From assembly GCA_031396695.1 (NCBI GenBank), contig JANNLG010000070.1, forward strand, positions 1 to 43,890: a DNA stretch of 43,890 nucleotides. Direction: 5' to 3'. The notes below the pieces were generated by a model, which did no database searches, was not told where the DNA came from, and saw only the letters and a list, made by a program, of their open reading frames with translations. This stretch comes from VGRW01 sp031396695. GTDB lineage: Bacteria; Myxococcota_A; UBA9160; SZUA-336. The position numbers and the translations under genes were made by a program. Below are positions 33,199-41,892 of the stretch, piece after piece (within the stretch, counting starts at the first letter, position 1; every line of letters begins with the position of its first letter).

Positions 33199-34842
33199 GT
33201 GTCTACGAAGTTCGGACAGATTCTCGTCAGAGAAGGAGCGATCACCGCCGATCAGCTCGAGCTCGCTCTGGCGGAGCAGAGACGCGTGGGCGGGAAGCTC
33301 GGCACGATCCTCGGCGATCTCGGGCTCGTGAGCGAGGACACCATCTCGCGCGCGCTCGCCGACCAGAGCGGCGTCGAGCACGTCGACCTTTTGCGCGAGC
33401 GGCCCAGCGCCGAGGTGCTCGAGCTGGTTTCGCAGAAGCTGGCGACCGAGTGCGAGGTCCTGCCGCTTCGCGTCGAGCAGTCCGCGCTGGTCCTGGCGAT
33501 GGCGAATCCGACCGACATCATCGCGATCGATCGTGTGCAGCGCGCTTCGGGCCTCTTTGTTCGCGCGGTAGCGGCGCCCCGCGGCCGAATTCGGCGGGCA
33601 ATCGCGTCGTACTACCGCGGGGCGGTCGACGGCGAACTCGAGATGGCGATCGACGAAGCGTCGCGCTCGGTGGGTGGTGATGGCGCGAGCGACGCGGGCG
33701 TGATCGCACTGGTCGGGCGCGTCCTGACGTCGGCCATCGCCGAGGACGCGACGGACGTCCACCTCGAGCCCGACGAGAAGGTTCTGCGCGTGCGGCTGCG
33801 CGTGAACGGAGAGCTGCGCCGCGGCCCGACTCTGCCGCGCTCGGTGATGGCTGCGGTCGTCGCGCGTGTGAAGGTGATGGCGCAGCTCGACATCACCGAG
33901 ACGCGCCTGCCCCAGGACGGGAAGATCCGCTTCGAGCTCGACGGCAAGCGCATCGAGCTGCGCGTGTCGACCTTCCCCTCGGTCCTCGGCGAGTCCGTCG
34001 TTCTGCGCATTCTCGACCCGGCGCGCGCGAATCGTTCGCTCGAAGCGCTCGGTTTGTCGCCGCACGAGGTCGACGTGCTCGAGCGCGCATCCGCGCGGCC
34101 CAACGGCCTGATCCTCGTCACCGGGCCGACGGGCTCGGGCAAGACGACCACGCTCTACGCGCTGCTGCGCGCCGTCAGCACCACCGATCGCAAGACGATC
34201 ACGCTCGAGGATCCCGTCGAGTACCAGATGCCGCTGGTCACGCAGTGCCAGATCAACGAGCGCGCCGGGCTAACCTTCGTGAGCGGGCTGCGCTCGATTT
34301 TGCGCCACGACCCCGACGTGATTCTGGTCGGCGAGATGCGCGACGCGGAGACAGCGTCGATCGCGATTCGCGCCGCGCTGACCGGCCACCTGGTGCTCTC
34401 GACGCTGCACACCAACGACGCGGTGCGCTCGATCGCTCGGCTCAGGGATCTCGGCGCGCCGTCCTACCTGACGGGCAGCTGCCTGCTCGTGGTCGTCGCG
34501 CAGCGACTGGTTCGGCTGCTGTGCATGGACTGCCGCCACCCGTGCGAGCCCACCGGTCCCGAGTGCGCGACGCTGGGCGTCTCGGCATCGGACACACTGT
34601 ATCGCTCGAAGGGCTGCGACCAGTGTCGCGGCACGGGCTCGCGCGGTCGCGGCGCTCTCTTCGAGGTGCTCGAGGTCTCGGCTCCGATCGCGCGGCAGAT
34701 CAGCGCGGATGCGAGCAGCGAGGCGATCGTCGCCGTCGCGCGGGAGTCGGGCTTTGAATCGCTGCGCGACGCCGCGCTTCGGCGCGCGCGCACTGGCGAC
34801 ATCTCACCCGAAGAAGTCGCACGCGTGACGGCGGGAGAGTGA
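33199..34842 (+). CDS. gspE: MshE/GspE-type assembly ATPase with c-di-GMP-binding domain
   Basis: A 547-residue hexameric-motor ATPase. Residues 1-60 contain two MshEN-type repeats (KFGQILVREGAITADQLELA and LGTILGDLGLVSEDTISRAL), a fold that binds c-di-GMP in MshE. The motor domain has Walker A GPTGSGKT (309-316), the Asp box ITLEDPVEYQ, Walker B VILVGEMRD, His box STLHTNDA, and a tetracysteine zinc motif (C442/C445, C473/C476). It powers pilus or pseudopilus assembly at the inner membrane. I choose GTG 33199-33201 (VSTKFGQ) because GCAGGGG lies before it and the MshEN domain starts at once; an ATG at 33151 would overlap the previous gene. Confidence 0.93.
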   Translation: MSTKFGQILVREGAITADQLELALAEQRRVGGKLGTILGDLGLVSEDTISRALADQSGVEHVDLLRERPSAEVLELVSQKLATECEVLPLRVEQSALVLAMANPTDIIAIDRVQRASGLFVRAVAAPRGRIRRAIASYYRGAVDGELEMAIDEASRSVGGDGASDAGVIALVGRVLTSAIAEDATDVHLEPDEKVLRVRLRVNGELRRGPTLPRSVMAAVVARVKVMAQLDITETRLPQDGKIRFELDGKRIELRVSTFPSVLGESVVLRILDPARANRSLEALGLSPHEVDVLERASARPNGLILVTGPTGSGKTTTLYALLRAVSTTDRKTITLEDPVEYQMPLVTQCQINERAGLTFVSGLRSILRHDPDVILVGEMRDAETASIAIRAALTGHLVLSTLHTNDAVRSIARLRDLGAPSYLTGSCLLVVVAQRLVRLLCMDCRHPCEPTGPECATLGVSASDTLYRSKGCDQCRGTGSRGRGALFEVLEVSAPIARQISADASSEAIVAVARESGFESLRDAALRRARTGDISPEEVARVTAGE

Positions 34843-34845
34843 GCC

Positions 34846-36030
34846 GTGCAGCGTTTCAGCTTCTCGGCGATAGACGCCGCCGGAATCCGAAGCGCCGGCG
34901 TGCTGGTCGCCAGCGACGCTCGCGAGATCGATCGGACGCTCTCGCTCCGCGGTCTGGTGCTGGTGCGGGCAAGGCCGCTGCGCGGATCGGGTCGCGTGCA
35001 CGGGCGCGTGATCAGCGACTTCTTCTATCACCTCGGTGTTCTGATCGGGGCGGGTGTGCCGATCGCGCAGGGTTTGCACGATCTGCACGAGGACGCAGCG
35101 CATCCGCTGGCGATCGCGATCGCCGAGATCGCGAGGCGCGTGGAGACGGGCGCGACGCTCTCCGAAGCGCTGGCGCAGCAGCCCCGGTTCTTCTCGCCGC
35201 TCATGCTGGCCATCGTTCGCGCTGGAGAGGAGACCGGCAAGCTCGACGTGGTGCTGCGCGATCTCGTCGTCTACCTCGAGTGGCGCGAAGTGCTCTCCCG
35301 GCAGGTGCGATCCGCAATGGTGTACCCGACGATCGTGGCGATCGGCGTCCTCGGGCTGTGCACTCTGCTCGCGCTCTTCGTTCTGCCGCGCTTCGTCGGC
35401 ATCTTCCTGGAGCTGCGTGTCGAGATTCCGCTGCCGCTACGCCTGATCCTGTGGATCCAAGCCACGATCTTCGCGAGCTGGCCCTGGCTGCTCGCCGTGG
35501 GCGGCTGCGCGGGCGTGGCGTTGGTGGCCTGGCAACGCAGCGCGCACGGTCGCCGCTCGCGCGATCGCGTTGCGCTGCTCCTTCCGCTCGCGCGCACGCT
35601 CGTCGTCAGTCTCGACATGTCGCGGCTCTGTCACAACCTCGGATTGCTGTACGCAGCGGGCCTGCCGATCCTCGATGCGCTCGCCATCACCGCCGAGATC
35701 GTGCAGAACCACTGGATCCGTGAGGTGGTGGCGGGCGCGCGCGACAAAGTCATGCGCGGCGCGACGCTGGTCGACGCGCTGCGCGCGCCGGGGATCGTGC
35801 CCCCGATGGTGCTGCGCATGCTGGCTGTGGGCGAGGCGACCGGTGACATCGATGCGGCGCTCGAGCGCGCCGCGCGCTTCTACGAGCGCGAGGTGCCCGT
35901 CGTGATCGATCGCGCAATTGCCTGGTTCAACAGCGGAGTGATCGTCGCGCTGGGCGCCACCTTGCTCACCATCATCCTGTCCTTCTTCGCGCCTCTGTAC
36001 GAGGCGATGGGAAATCTCAATGCAGGCTGA
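34846..36030 (+). CDS. gspF: GspF/PilC/MshG-type inner-membrane platform protein
   Basis: A 394-residue protein with two T2SSF domains: one around residues 50-170 (FFYHLGVLIGAGVPIAQGL, RAGEETGKLD), one around 250-375 (LCHNLGLLYAAGLPILDAL, AVGEATGDIDAAL), and three TM helices (two near 160-225, one at the end LGATLLTIILSFF). It forms the platform that the ATPase rotates or pulls to add pilin subunits. The start is GTG 34846, three bp after the ATPase stop. Its end overlaps the first pilin gene by 11 bp. Confidence 0.93.
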   Translation: MQRFSFSAIDAAGIRSAGVLVASDAREIDRTLSLRGLVLVRARPLRGSGRVHGRVISDFFYHLGVLIGAGVPIAQGLHDLHEDAAHPLAIAIAEIARRVETGATLSEALAQQPRFFSPLMLAIVRAGEETGKLDVVLRDLVVYLEWREVLSRQVRSAMVYPTIVAIGVLGLCTLLALFVLPRFVGIFLELRVEIPLPLRLILWIQATIFASWPWLLAVGGCAGVALVAWQRSAHGRRSRDRVALLLPLARTLVVSLDMSRLCHNLGLLYAAGLPILDALAITAEIVQNHWIREVVAGARDKVMRGATLVDALRAPGIVPPMVLRMLAVGEATGDIDAALERAARFYEREVPVVIDRAIAWFNSGVIVALGATLLTIILSFFAPLYEAMGNLNAG

Positions 36031-36781
36031 ACGCTCGGAATCGGGCTTCTCGCTGATCGAGATCATCGTCGCGGTCGCGATCCTCGCGCTGCTGGCAGGC
36101 GCGACCGCGCCGCTGGTGGTGCGCAACATGACGGCTGCGCGTCGAGCCGAGACGACGGAGCGCCTGCGGCGACTCGTCGATGGCATGATCGGAGACGCGA
36201 GCGCAGGCCGCTACGGCTACCTCGGCGACATGGGCTATCTGCCGCCCACGCTCGGCGACCTGCTGCTGCGGGGCGTGCAACCGGCGTTCGCCATCTCGCC
36301 GTACGGCTATGGAGTGGGCTGGAGCGGGCCCTACGTGCAACAGACGCAGGCGCTCGCCGATCTCACCCAGGACGCCTGGGGTGTTCCCCTGCAGTACGCC
36401 GCGAGCGCCGCGCGTGTGACGAGCGCAGGCGAGGATCATTTGCTCGGCACGGCGGACGATCTGATCTACCCCGCCAGCGCTCCGCCGACGACGGGTGCAC
36501 TCGCGGTATCCGTGCTCGGCATTCCGAACACGAACCCGGCAGCGACGGTCGCGCTGAGCGCTGCGGACGTGAGTGCGAGTCTCTCGGTCAGCACAAACGG
36601 CGTGCTCTCGACCTGGGCGCTAGCCGGCAGCGGTCCGTTCTACAGCGCCGTTCCGGTGCCCGTCGGCGTGCATGCGTTGATCGTATCGGGTCTCGGCAGC
36701 TACGCGGGCGCGCTGTCGACGCAGGTCTTGACGATCCGCGCCGGAAACAACGCCGCGACCGTGACTGTGGTGCAGCCGTGA
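36020..36781 (+). CDS. Type IV pilin/pseudopilin with extended C-terminal beta domain
   Basis: A 253-residue prepilin. The 9-residue leader is cut after Gly9 (SGFSLIEIIVAVAIL, Glu5 of the mature protein), giving an N-methylated Phe and the usual hydrophobic helix. The globular part carries GWSGPYVQQTQALADLTQDA and DAWGVPLQYA, resembling the GspG DPWGxPY motif. After residue 150, about 100 extra residues (LGIPNTNPAATVALSAAD, VGVHALIVSGLGSYAG) look like an additional beta-sandwich. No prepilin peptidase is in the window. Its position between the platform and PilM/N-like genes suggests it is a minor or initiating subunit. The start overlaps the GspF gene. Confidence 0.85.
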   Translation: MQAERSESGFSLIEIIVAVAILALLAGATAPLVVRNMTAARRAETTERLRRLVDGMIGDASAGRYGYLGDMGYLPPTLGDLLLRGVQPAFAISPYGYGVGWSGPYVQQTQALADLTQDAWGVPLQYAASAARVTSAGEDHLLGTADDLIYPASAPPTTGALAVSVLGIPNTNPAATVALSAADVSASLSVSTNGVLSTWALAGSGPFYSAVPVPVGVHALIVSGLGSYAGALSTQVLTIRAGNNAATVTVVQP

Positions 36782-38268
36782 ATCTGCGCGGCGCGCTCGC
36801 CCTGGTGCTCGGGCGGCTGCCGCTTCGAACCGTGCTGCATCCGATCAATGGCGAGCTGGCCTGGGCCCGGGACGCAGGCTGGTTGGGTAGAGGCCTCCCA
36901 CTCGACTCGAAGGTCGAGCATGCGATCCCCGCCGCGAGCGCCCGGCTCGACGCGATCGTGCACATGCCGGAGATCCGGATCTCACGCATGAATCTACCGG
37001 GTGTTCGGCTTCGCGAGGCGCGTCGAATCGCGGAGCGACGGCGCGAGGATCTGCTCGGCGAGCAGCCGGAGGCCCTGCTGGTGTCGAGCCTGGTGCGCAG
37101 GACGCCGCTGGGCAGCGTGCTCTGGCTGGTGTCGGGTTCGAGCGATGCATGTGCCGAGATCGATGCAGAGCTCGCGGGGAGAGGAATCGAGGCCGACCGA
37201 GTGCTGCCGTTGAGTCTGGCGCTCGGCGCTCTCGCGCGCGTTCTGCCCGAGCCCGAACGCGCTGGACTCACCGCGTTGCTGTGGATCGAGGCGGAGTGGA
37301 GTCACTGTGTCGTCGCCGATTCGCAGGGCTGGCTCTTCGATCGCCAGATCCCCCTGAAGCTCGGTTTCGACGCCGCGATCGGGGAGACCCCGGCGAACGC
37401 GGTCGCGTGGCAGGAGGAAGAGCACCAGTTCATCGAGCACGTCACCGTCGAGCTCGATCGCACCTTCAACTACGTCGAACGGAACCTGGCCCTCGGTGAG
37501 GTCTCTCGCATCTGCATCTGTGGTCCGCTGACGGGTCTGGAATCGCTCGAGCACGCGCTGGTAGCGAATCAGTCGCTTCCGGTCGTTCGCATCGGAGCCA
37601 GGTCGCTGGCATCCGTCGGCTGGGTGCCGCACCCGGCGGCGGGCGTCGTGCTCGGAGGCGTCGCGCTCGGCGGCTCCGTCGCGGAGGCGACGCTTCTCCC
37701 CGACGCGATTGCCGCTCCCAGGCTCAAGGCCCGAGCGCGGCAGCGACTGATGCGCGCGACGGCGGCGGTCTGCGTGGTGGGCGCGCTCGCTCTCGCGGGC
37801 GCAGTCTGGAACGTGGCCGCGATCTCCGCGTCGATCGACCGGCTGCGCGCCGAGGCGAAGCGATGGGAGGGCGAGCGCGCGGGTCTCGCACGGCTCGCCA
37901 GCGAACGCGAACGCGCGCAGCGGATCTTCGATGCGAGCGCGACGCTAACGCGGGCAGAGCCACCCTGGTCGACGCTGCTGATCGCGCTTGGCGGCCTGAT
38001 GCCGGAAGAGCTGTTCGTCTCGCGGCTCGCGATCGCGCGTGAGCTCGAGGGTTGGCGGATGGAGATCTGGCTCGACTCGGAGGGTCTGGGCGAAGCGGAG
38101 ACCGCGGAGGCGGCCGGCGCAGTGCGCGGCCGACTTGCGGCGCTGTCGCTGTTTCGTGTCATCACGCTCGAGCCCGAGGCGACGCACGGGCTGGCGACTG
38201 ACACTCAGTACCGGATCGCGGCATGGGTCGCCGCGGCCGACCCGCGGAGTCGCCTCGATGGCGACTAG
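36778..38268 (+). CDS. PilM/PilN-like (GspL/MshI-type) assembly protein
   Basis: A 496-residue protein. The first 300 residues read like the actin-like PilM/GspL/MshI cytoplasmic domain (LLWIEAEWSHCVVADSQGWL, FNYVERNLALGEVSRICI); a TM helix follows at about 322-345 (AAVCVVGALALAGAVWNVAA), then a periplasmic part with a coiled coil and a ferredoxin-like end (FRVITLEPEATHG), as in PilN. It thus combines PilM and PilN in one chain, as GspL and MshI do. It links the ATPase to the periplasmic alignment complex. It begins with GTG overlapping the pilin stop (GTGA), and its end overlaps the PilO-like gene by 11 bp. Confidence 0.75.
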   Translation: MNLRGALALVLGRLPLRTVLHPINGELAWARDAGWLGRGLPLDSKVEHAIPAASARLDAIVHMPEIRISRMNLPGVRLREARRIAERRREDLLGEQPEALLVSSLVRRTPLGSVLWLVSGSSDACAEIDAELAGRGIEADRVLPLSLALGALARVLPEPERAGLTALLWIEAEWSHCVVADSQGWLFDRQIPLKLGFDAAIGETPANAVAWQEEEHQFIEHVTVELDRTFNYVERNLALGEVSRICICGPLTGLESLEHALVANQSLPVVRIGARSLASVGWVPHPAAGVVLGGVALGGSVAEATLLPDAIAAPRLKARARQRLMRATAAVCVVGALALAGAVWNVAAISASIDRLRAEAKRWEGERAGLARLASERERAQRIFDASATLTRAEPPWSTLLIALGGLMPEELFVSRLAIARELEGWRMEIWLDSEGLGEAETAEAAGAVRGRLAALSLFRVITLEPEATHGLATDTQYRIAAWVAAADPRSRLDGD

Positions 38269-38863
38269 GCGTTCGGCATTCCTCGACGGATCGAACGCGG
38301 GTCTGTGCGCGGCGATCCTGGCGGTGCCGCTGCTGGCGGTGCTGGTCTGGTACGGCCCGCTGCGCGGCTTCGTGCAGCGCGCGGGCGAGGAGCAAGCGCT
38401 GCAGAGCGCGGAGATCGAGAGGCTGGTCCAGAGGAAGCGCACGCTGAGCCCGCTCGCTACGAGCGAGCGGGAGCGCGTGGACGCGGCGCTGACGGCTTTC
38501 GAGGCGGACGTAGCGAAGCTCGGCGCAAATCCGAACGCGAAGCTCGTGAAGTCGATTGCGACGCTGCTCGAGAGCGCGGGCGCGCGCGACGTTCGGGTCA
38601 CCCTCTCACCGCCGAGTCAGACCGAGCAGCCGCGAGCCGAAGTGAGCGTCGCGGACTTGAACGGAAGTCGCTCGATGATCCTGGTTCCGAACGCGGTTCA
38701 GGCAGCGCTGCGCGCCGATTTCACGTCGATGCGCGCGGCGCTCGATGCGCTTCGCGAGCCCGGGCATTCGATTCAGGTGGAGCGCGCGGAGCTGGTGCGC
38801 GACGGGGCGAGCATCAAGGCCACGCTCGACCTCGTGTACTGGAGCCGGGAGGACGCGCGATGA
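38258..38863 (+). CDS. PilO/GspM/MshJ-like alignment protein
   Basis: A 201-residue bitopic protein: short cytoplasmic tail, TM helix about 17-36 (LCAAILAVPLLAVLVWYG), a coiled coil (EEQALQSAEIERLVQRKRTL) and a periplasmic ferredoxin-like domain. Sequence identity to known PilO/GspM proteins is not obvious, and the call rests on layout, length and position between the PilM/N-like and PilP-like genes. It would dimerise with the upstream protein in the periplasm. Its stop overlaps the next ATG (38860-38863). Confidence 0.65.
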   Translation: MATRRSAFLDGSNAGLCAAILAVPLLAVLVWYGPLRGFVQRAGEEQALQSAEIERLVQRKRTLSPLATSERERVDAALTAFEADVAKLGANPNAKLVKSIATLLESAGARDVRVTLSPPSQTEQPRAEVSVADLNGSRSMILVPNAVQAALRADFTSMRAALDALREPGHSIQVERAELVRDGASIKATLDLVYWSREDAR

Positions 38864-39384
38864 AGCCACGCATCGTCGTCCCGCTGCTCGCCGCGGCGAC
38901 GCTCGCAATCGGCGTCGAGAACTGGCTGTACTTCACCAGCGATGCCGCAGCCGTTGCAGCGCCAGCGGCCGACGCGGAGGGATCGGACCCGGCGAACTCG
39001 GAGACCGGGGCTGACGCGCACGCCACACCGGAGGTGTTGGTCGAGCCGCCACCGCTGCTGTCGGGGTCGACGCTGGCAGCGCTGCTCGAGAGCTTCGACG
39101 CGCTGCGTTCGCCGTTCCTGCCCGGCGGCGCGGAGATGCACGCGGAGGTCGGCATGCCGATCTTCGGCGGCCTCCTGATCGGTACGGAACGCCGCGTCGC
39201 CTGGTTGGGGAACCACGCGCGTAGCGAAGGGCAGCTCTACGAGGGCTGGACCGTCGCCCGCGTCGAGACATCGCGTGTGGTGCTGGAACGCGGCGGTCGC
39301 CGCTACTCGCTCTGGCTGGGCGCACCACACGTCGATGTCGATCCCGATTCCGATCTCGCGTCCAAGGGGGAGCCGCTTCCATGA
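38860..39384 (+). CDS. PilP/GspC/MshK-like periplasmic protein
   Basis: A 174-residue protein with one N-terminal hydrophobic segment (IVVPLLAAATLAIG, about 5-20), a Pro/Ala/acidic-rich linker (residues 25-65) and a small beta domain (RRVAWLGNHARSEGQLYEGW, ARVETSRVVLERGGRRYSLWL) that matches the homology-region pattern of PilP/GspC: a short barrel with the conserved VxxxxVxLxxxGxxxxLxL turn. This domain docks on the secretin. It overlaps both neighbours by ATGA-type junctions. Confidence 0.75.
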   Translation: MKPRIVVPLLAAATLAIGVENWLYFTSDAAAVAAPAADAEGSDPANSETGADAHATPEVLVEPPPLLSGSTLAALLESFDALRSPFLPGGAEMHAEVGMPIFGGLLIGTERRVAWLGNHARSEGQLYEGWTVARVETSRVVLERGGRRYSLWLGAPHVDVDPDSDLASKGEPLP

Positions 39385-41117
39385 GACCCGTACCGCTCTG
39401 TCTTGCCTGCATCGCCGCGTTCGGCCTCGGCTGCGCGTCGACTCCGGGCGCACCGCCGACACCGGAGAGTGACGGTGCCGTCGAGCCCGCGCAGGTGCTC
39501 GGGCCGGCTCCCTCGCCGCGCATGCTCTCGACACCCGACGAGCGACCGCGTGACCCGGTCGTGAGGCTGATGTCGGAGGGCCGCTATACGCTCACGGTAC
39601 AGAACGCGGACCTCGCCGGAATCCTGCTCGGCCTGGCGCACGACCTCCCGATCAACGTGGTGGTCGAGCCTGGCGTCACGGGAACCGTCGACGCTGATCT
39701 AAAGAACGTCTCCTTGCTCGAACTGCTCCAGCAACTCGTGGTGGCGCGCGGCTATCAGTACGAGATCGCCGGGCGGACCGTGCGGATCTTCCGGTCCGAC
39801 CGGGAGACCCGCACCTGGCAGGTCGACTATCCGAGCACCCGACAGAACGGCGAGTCCCAGTTCAGCGTGAGCGGCGCCGTGGCGCAGTCGGTCTCCGGCT
39901 CGAGCTCGTCGTCGGAGGGCTCTGGGGGCGGGAGTCAGTCGCAGGACACGAGCACCTCCGCCATCTCGACGGAGCTCTCGCTCGACTTCTGGACCGAGAT
40001 CGAGCGCGGCGTTCGCCTGCTCGTCGATGGCAGCGACGGGGTGGTCGAGGCGCCGCCCGCGGAGGGCGAGGACGCGGCGTCCGTCCCGATCGTGGCTGCC
40101 GGGGTCGAGAGCAGACGCGTGCTGGTTTCGCGCCAGGCGGGTCTTCTGCTGGTGACGGCGCCTGCCGCGGCGCTCGACGAAGTCGATCACTACCTCGCGA
40201 TGGCGGTGCAGAGCCTGGGACGCCAGGTCTTGATCGACACGCGCATCGTAGAAGTCACGCTCGGCGACGAGCTCGACCTCGGCCTCGACATCGAGTTCTC
40301 GCCGAGTCTCGACTCGACCAGCGGGCAGAACCCGGCAGGCACGATCGTTCGGGCGATCACCGGGGGCATCGCTCGCGACAACGCCATCTCCTCGACCAAT
40401 CTTGCTCCGGTGCTCACGACCGGCGGCTTCACGTTCGGGATCGCCACCGACACGGTCGGCGTGATCCTCACCGCTTTGGCTCGGCAGAGCGACGTGCGGG
40501 TGGTCTCGACGCCGAAGATCGCAACGCTGAACAATCACAAAGCGATCGTGAAGGTGGTGCGCAACGAGGTCTTCTTCGTCGCCGAGACGGAAGTCTCGGT
40601 GATCGCGAACGTGGGACAGTCGGCGGTGACGACGTTCACGCCGACGATCACGCCGGTCGGTGTCACCCTCGACGTCACGCCGCAGATCTCGAAGAACAAC
40701 GACGTCACTCTGCATGTCCATCCGAGCGTGTCCGAGATCGTCGAGGTCCGGGAGCAGCCATTGGTCGCGGGGCAGACCGCCTCGGGAAGCCTGCCGGTCG
40801 TGAATTTGCGCGAGACCGACTCCGTCGTCCGCGTGCGCGACGGCGAGACGCTCGTGATCGGCGGGCTGATCCAGACCCGCGATCTCGACATCGAGAAGAA
40901 GGTGCCGTTGCTCGGCGACATCCCCTGGCTGGGCCAGCTCTTCCGGCAATCCGACGTGACCGAGGTCCGCTCGGAGCTCGTCATCTTTCTCACGCCGACG
41001 GTGCTCGACGCGCCGACGATCCGGCGAGTCGACCGCGAGAGCCAGGAACGTCTCGGGTTGCTCGACGACACGCGTGTCGATCGGCGCGCGATCGAGCCGC
41101 GTTGGTGGAGGAAATGA
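39381..41117 (+). CDS. mshL: Secretin, MshL-like outer-membrane channel lipoprotein
   Basis: A 578-residue secretin. A lipoprotein signal ends at LGC (Cys18). An STN/N0 domain follows (about 70-140), then a Secretin_N_2-type region with a Ser/Gly/Gln-rich linker (about 160-195) typical of MshL proteins, and the C-terminal secretin core with VLIDTRIVEVTLGDELDLG, VVSTPKIATLNN, VGVTLDVTPQIS and the terminal GLIQTRDLDIEKKVPLLGDI and LVIFLTPTVL. It forms the gated outer-membrane ring. PilQ is an alternative label, but the linker and neighbours favour MshL. Overlapping starts and stops link it to the PilP-like and TPR genes. Confidence 0.9.
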   Translation: MRPVPLCLACIAAFGLGCASTPGAPPTPESDGAVEPAQVLGPAPSPRMLSTPDERPRDPVVRLMSEGRYTLTVQNADLAGILLGLAHDLPINVVVEPGVTGTVDADLKNVSLLELLQQLVVARGYQYEIAGRTVRIFRSDRETRTWQVDYPSTRQNGESQFSVSGAVAQSVSGSSSSSEGSGGGSQSQDTSTSAISTELSLDFWTEIERGVRLLVDGSDGVVEAPPAEGEDAASVPIVAAGVESRRVLVSRQAGLLLVTAPAAALDEVDHYLAMAVQSLGRQVLIDTRIVEVTLGDELDLGLDIEFSPSLDSTSGQNPAGTIVRAITGGIARDNAISSTNLAPVLTTGGFTFGIATDTVGVILTALARQSDVRVVSTPKIATLNNHKAIVKVVRNEVFFVAETEVSVIANVGQSAVTTFTPTITPVGVTLDVTPQISKNNDVTLHVHPSVSEIVEVREQPLVAGQTASGSLPVVNLRETDSVVRVRDGETLVIGGLIQTRDLDIEKKVPLLGDIPWLGQLFRQSDVTEVRSELVIFLTPTVLDAPTIRRVDRESQERLGLLDDTRVDRRAIEPRWWRK

Positions 41118-41833
41118 TGGTACCCGGTGCACCGAGGATCGCGCTGCTGGCGGCTCTCTCGCTGCTGCCGGCCAACCAGAGCGCAGCCGAGCCCGCTACG
41201 CTCGCAGGCTACGAGCAGAGCGCCACCGCCTTCGCCGACGGCCTCGCGTTTGCCGAACGCGGGCTCGACGACGAAGCCGCGCGTGCATATCAACTGGCGA
41301 TCGGTCTCGACCCGGGATTCGTCGAGGCCATGGTCAATCTGGCACGGATTCGATTGCTGCAGGGCGAGCCGGAGCAGGCGCGGGAGTGGCTCGATCGAGC
41401 GCTGCGTCTGGCGCCGGGCTACCCGCCCGTGCACGCGGTGCGCGGTCTCGAAGCTCGAGAAAGAGGTGATCTGCAGGAAGCGCTGCGCGCGTTCAGCCGC
41501 GCACGGACGCTCGATCCCAGGAACGCCGAGGTGCTCGCCAACCTCGGAGCGACGCTCTTCGAGCTCGGTCTCGAGGAGGACGCGCGCGTCGTGCTCGAGG
41601 CGGCGCGCGAGCGACACCCGGAGCGCCCCGAACCGGTGCTCACCCTCGCGATCCTCTGGGAGCGGAGAGGCGACCGCGTCCGAGCCGCGTTCTTCTACGA
41701 ACTGTTTCTCGGCTTGGTCGGAAGCGACGACCCCGCGCGCGCGAGCGCCGAGCTGCGGGTTCGCGAGCTCGTCCCTACCGCGCTCAAGCACACATCGCCC
41801 GAATCCGAGACAGTGAGCGACGTAGTCGAGTGA
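41114..41833 (+). CDS. Exported tetratricopeptide-repeat protein (MshN-like position)
   Basis: A 239-residue protein with an N-terminal hydrophobic stretch (RIALLAALSLLPA, about 7-19) that looks like a signal peptide or anchor, and about four TPR units (for example EAARAYQLAIGLDPGFVEAM, REWLDRALRLAPGYPPV, LRAFSRARTLDPRNAEV). Pilus systems of the MSHA type have a TPR protein, MshN, at this place, and PilF-type TPR lipoproteins help secretin assembly. No lipobox Cys is seen. GGAGGAA lies directly before the ATG at 41114-41116; a second ATG at 41117 has better spacing. Confidence 0.8.
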   Translation: MMVPGAPRIALLAALSLLPANQSAAEPATLAGYEQSATAFADGLAFAERGLDDEAARAYQLAIGLDPGFVEAMVNLARIRLLQGEPEQAREWLDRALRLAPGYPPVHAVRGLEARERGDLQEALRAFSRARTLDPRNAEVLANLGATLFELGLEEDARVVLEAARERHPERPEPVLTLAILWERRGDRVRAAFFYELFLGLVGSDDPARASAELRVRELVPTALKHTSPESETVSDVVE

Positions 41834-41844
41834 GTCGAAGTCAC

Positions 41845-41864
41845 TGATATCACTGACGACTACA
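41845..41864. promoter_or_regulatory. Element TGATATCACTGA...CTACA (copy 2) before the GspG pilin gene
   Basis: TGATATCACTGA (41845-41856) is identical to the copy at 32734-32745; CTACA follows after three extra bases. It lies 36 bp before the pilin ATG and 11 bp after the TPR gene stop. It may drive or control separate expression of the pilin, which is normally needed in large amounts. Confidence 0.5.
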
Positions 41865-41892
41865 AAACACCACACGACGACTGGAGCAACTC

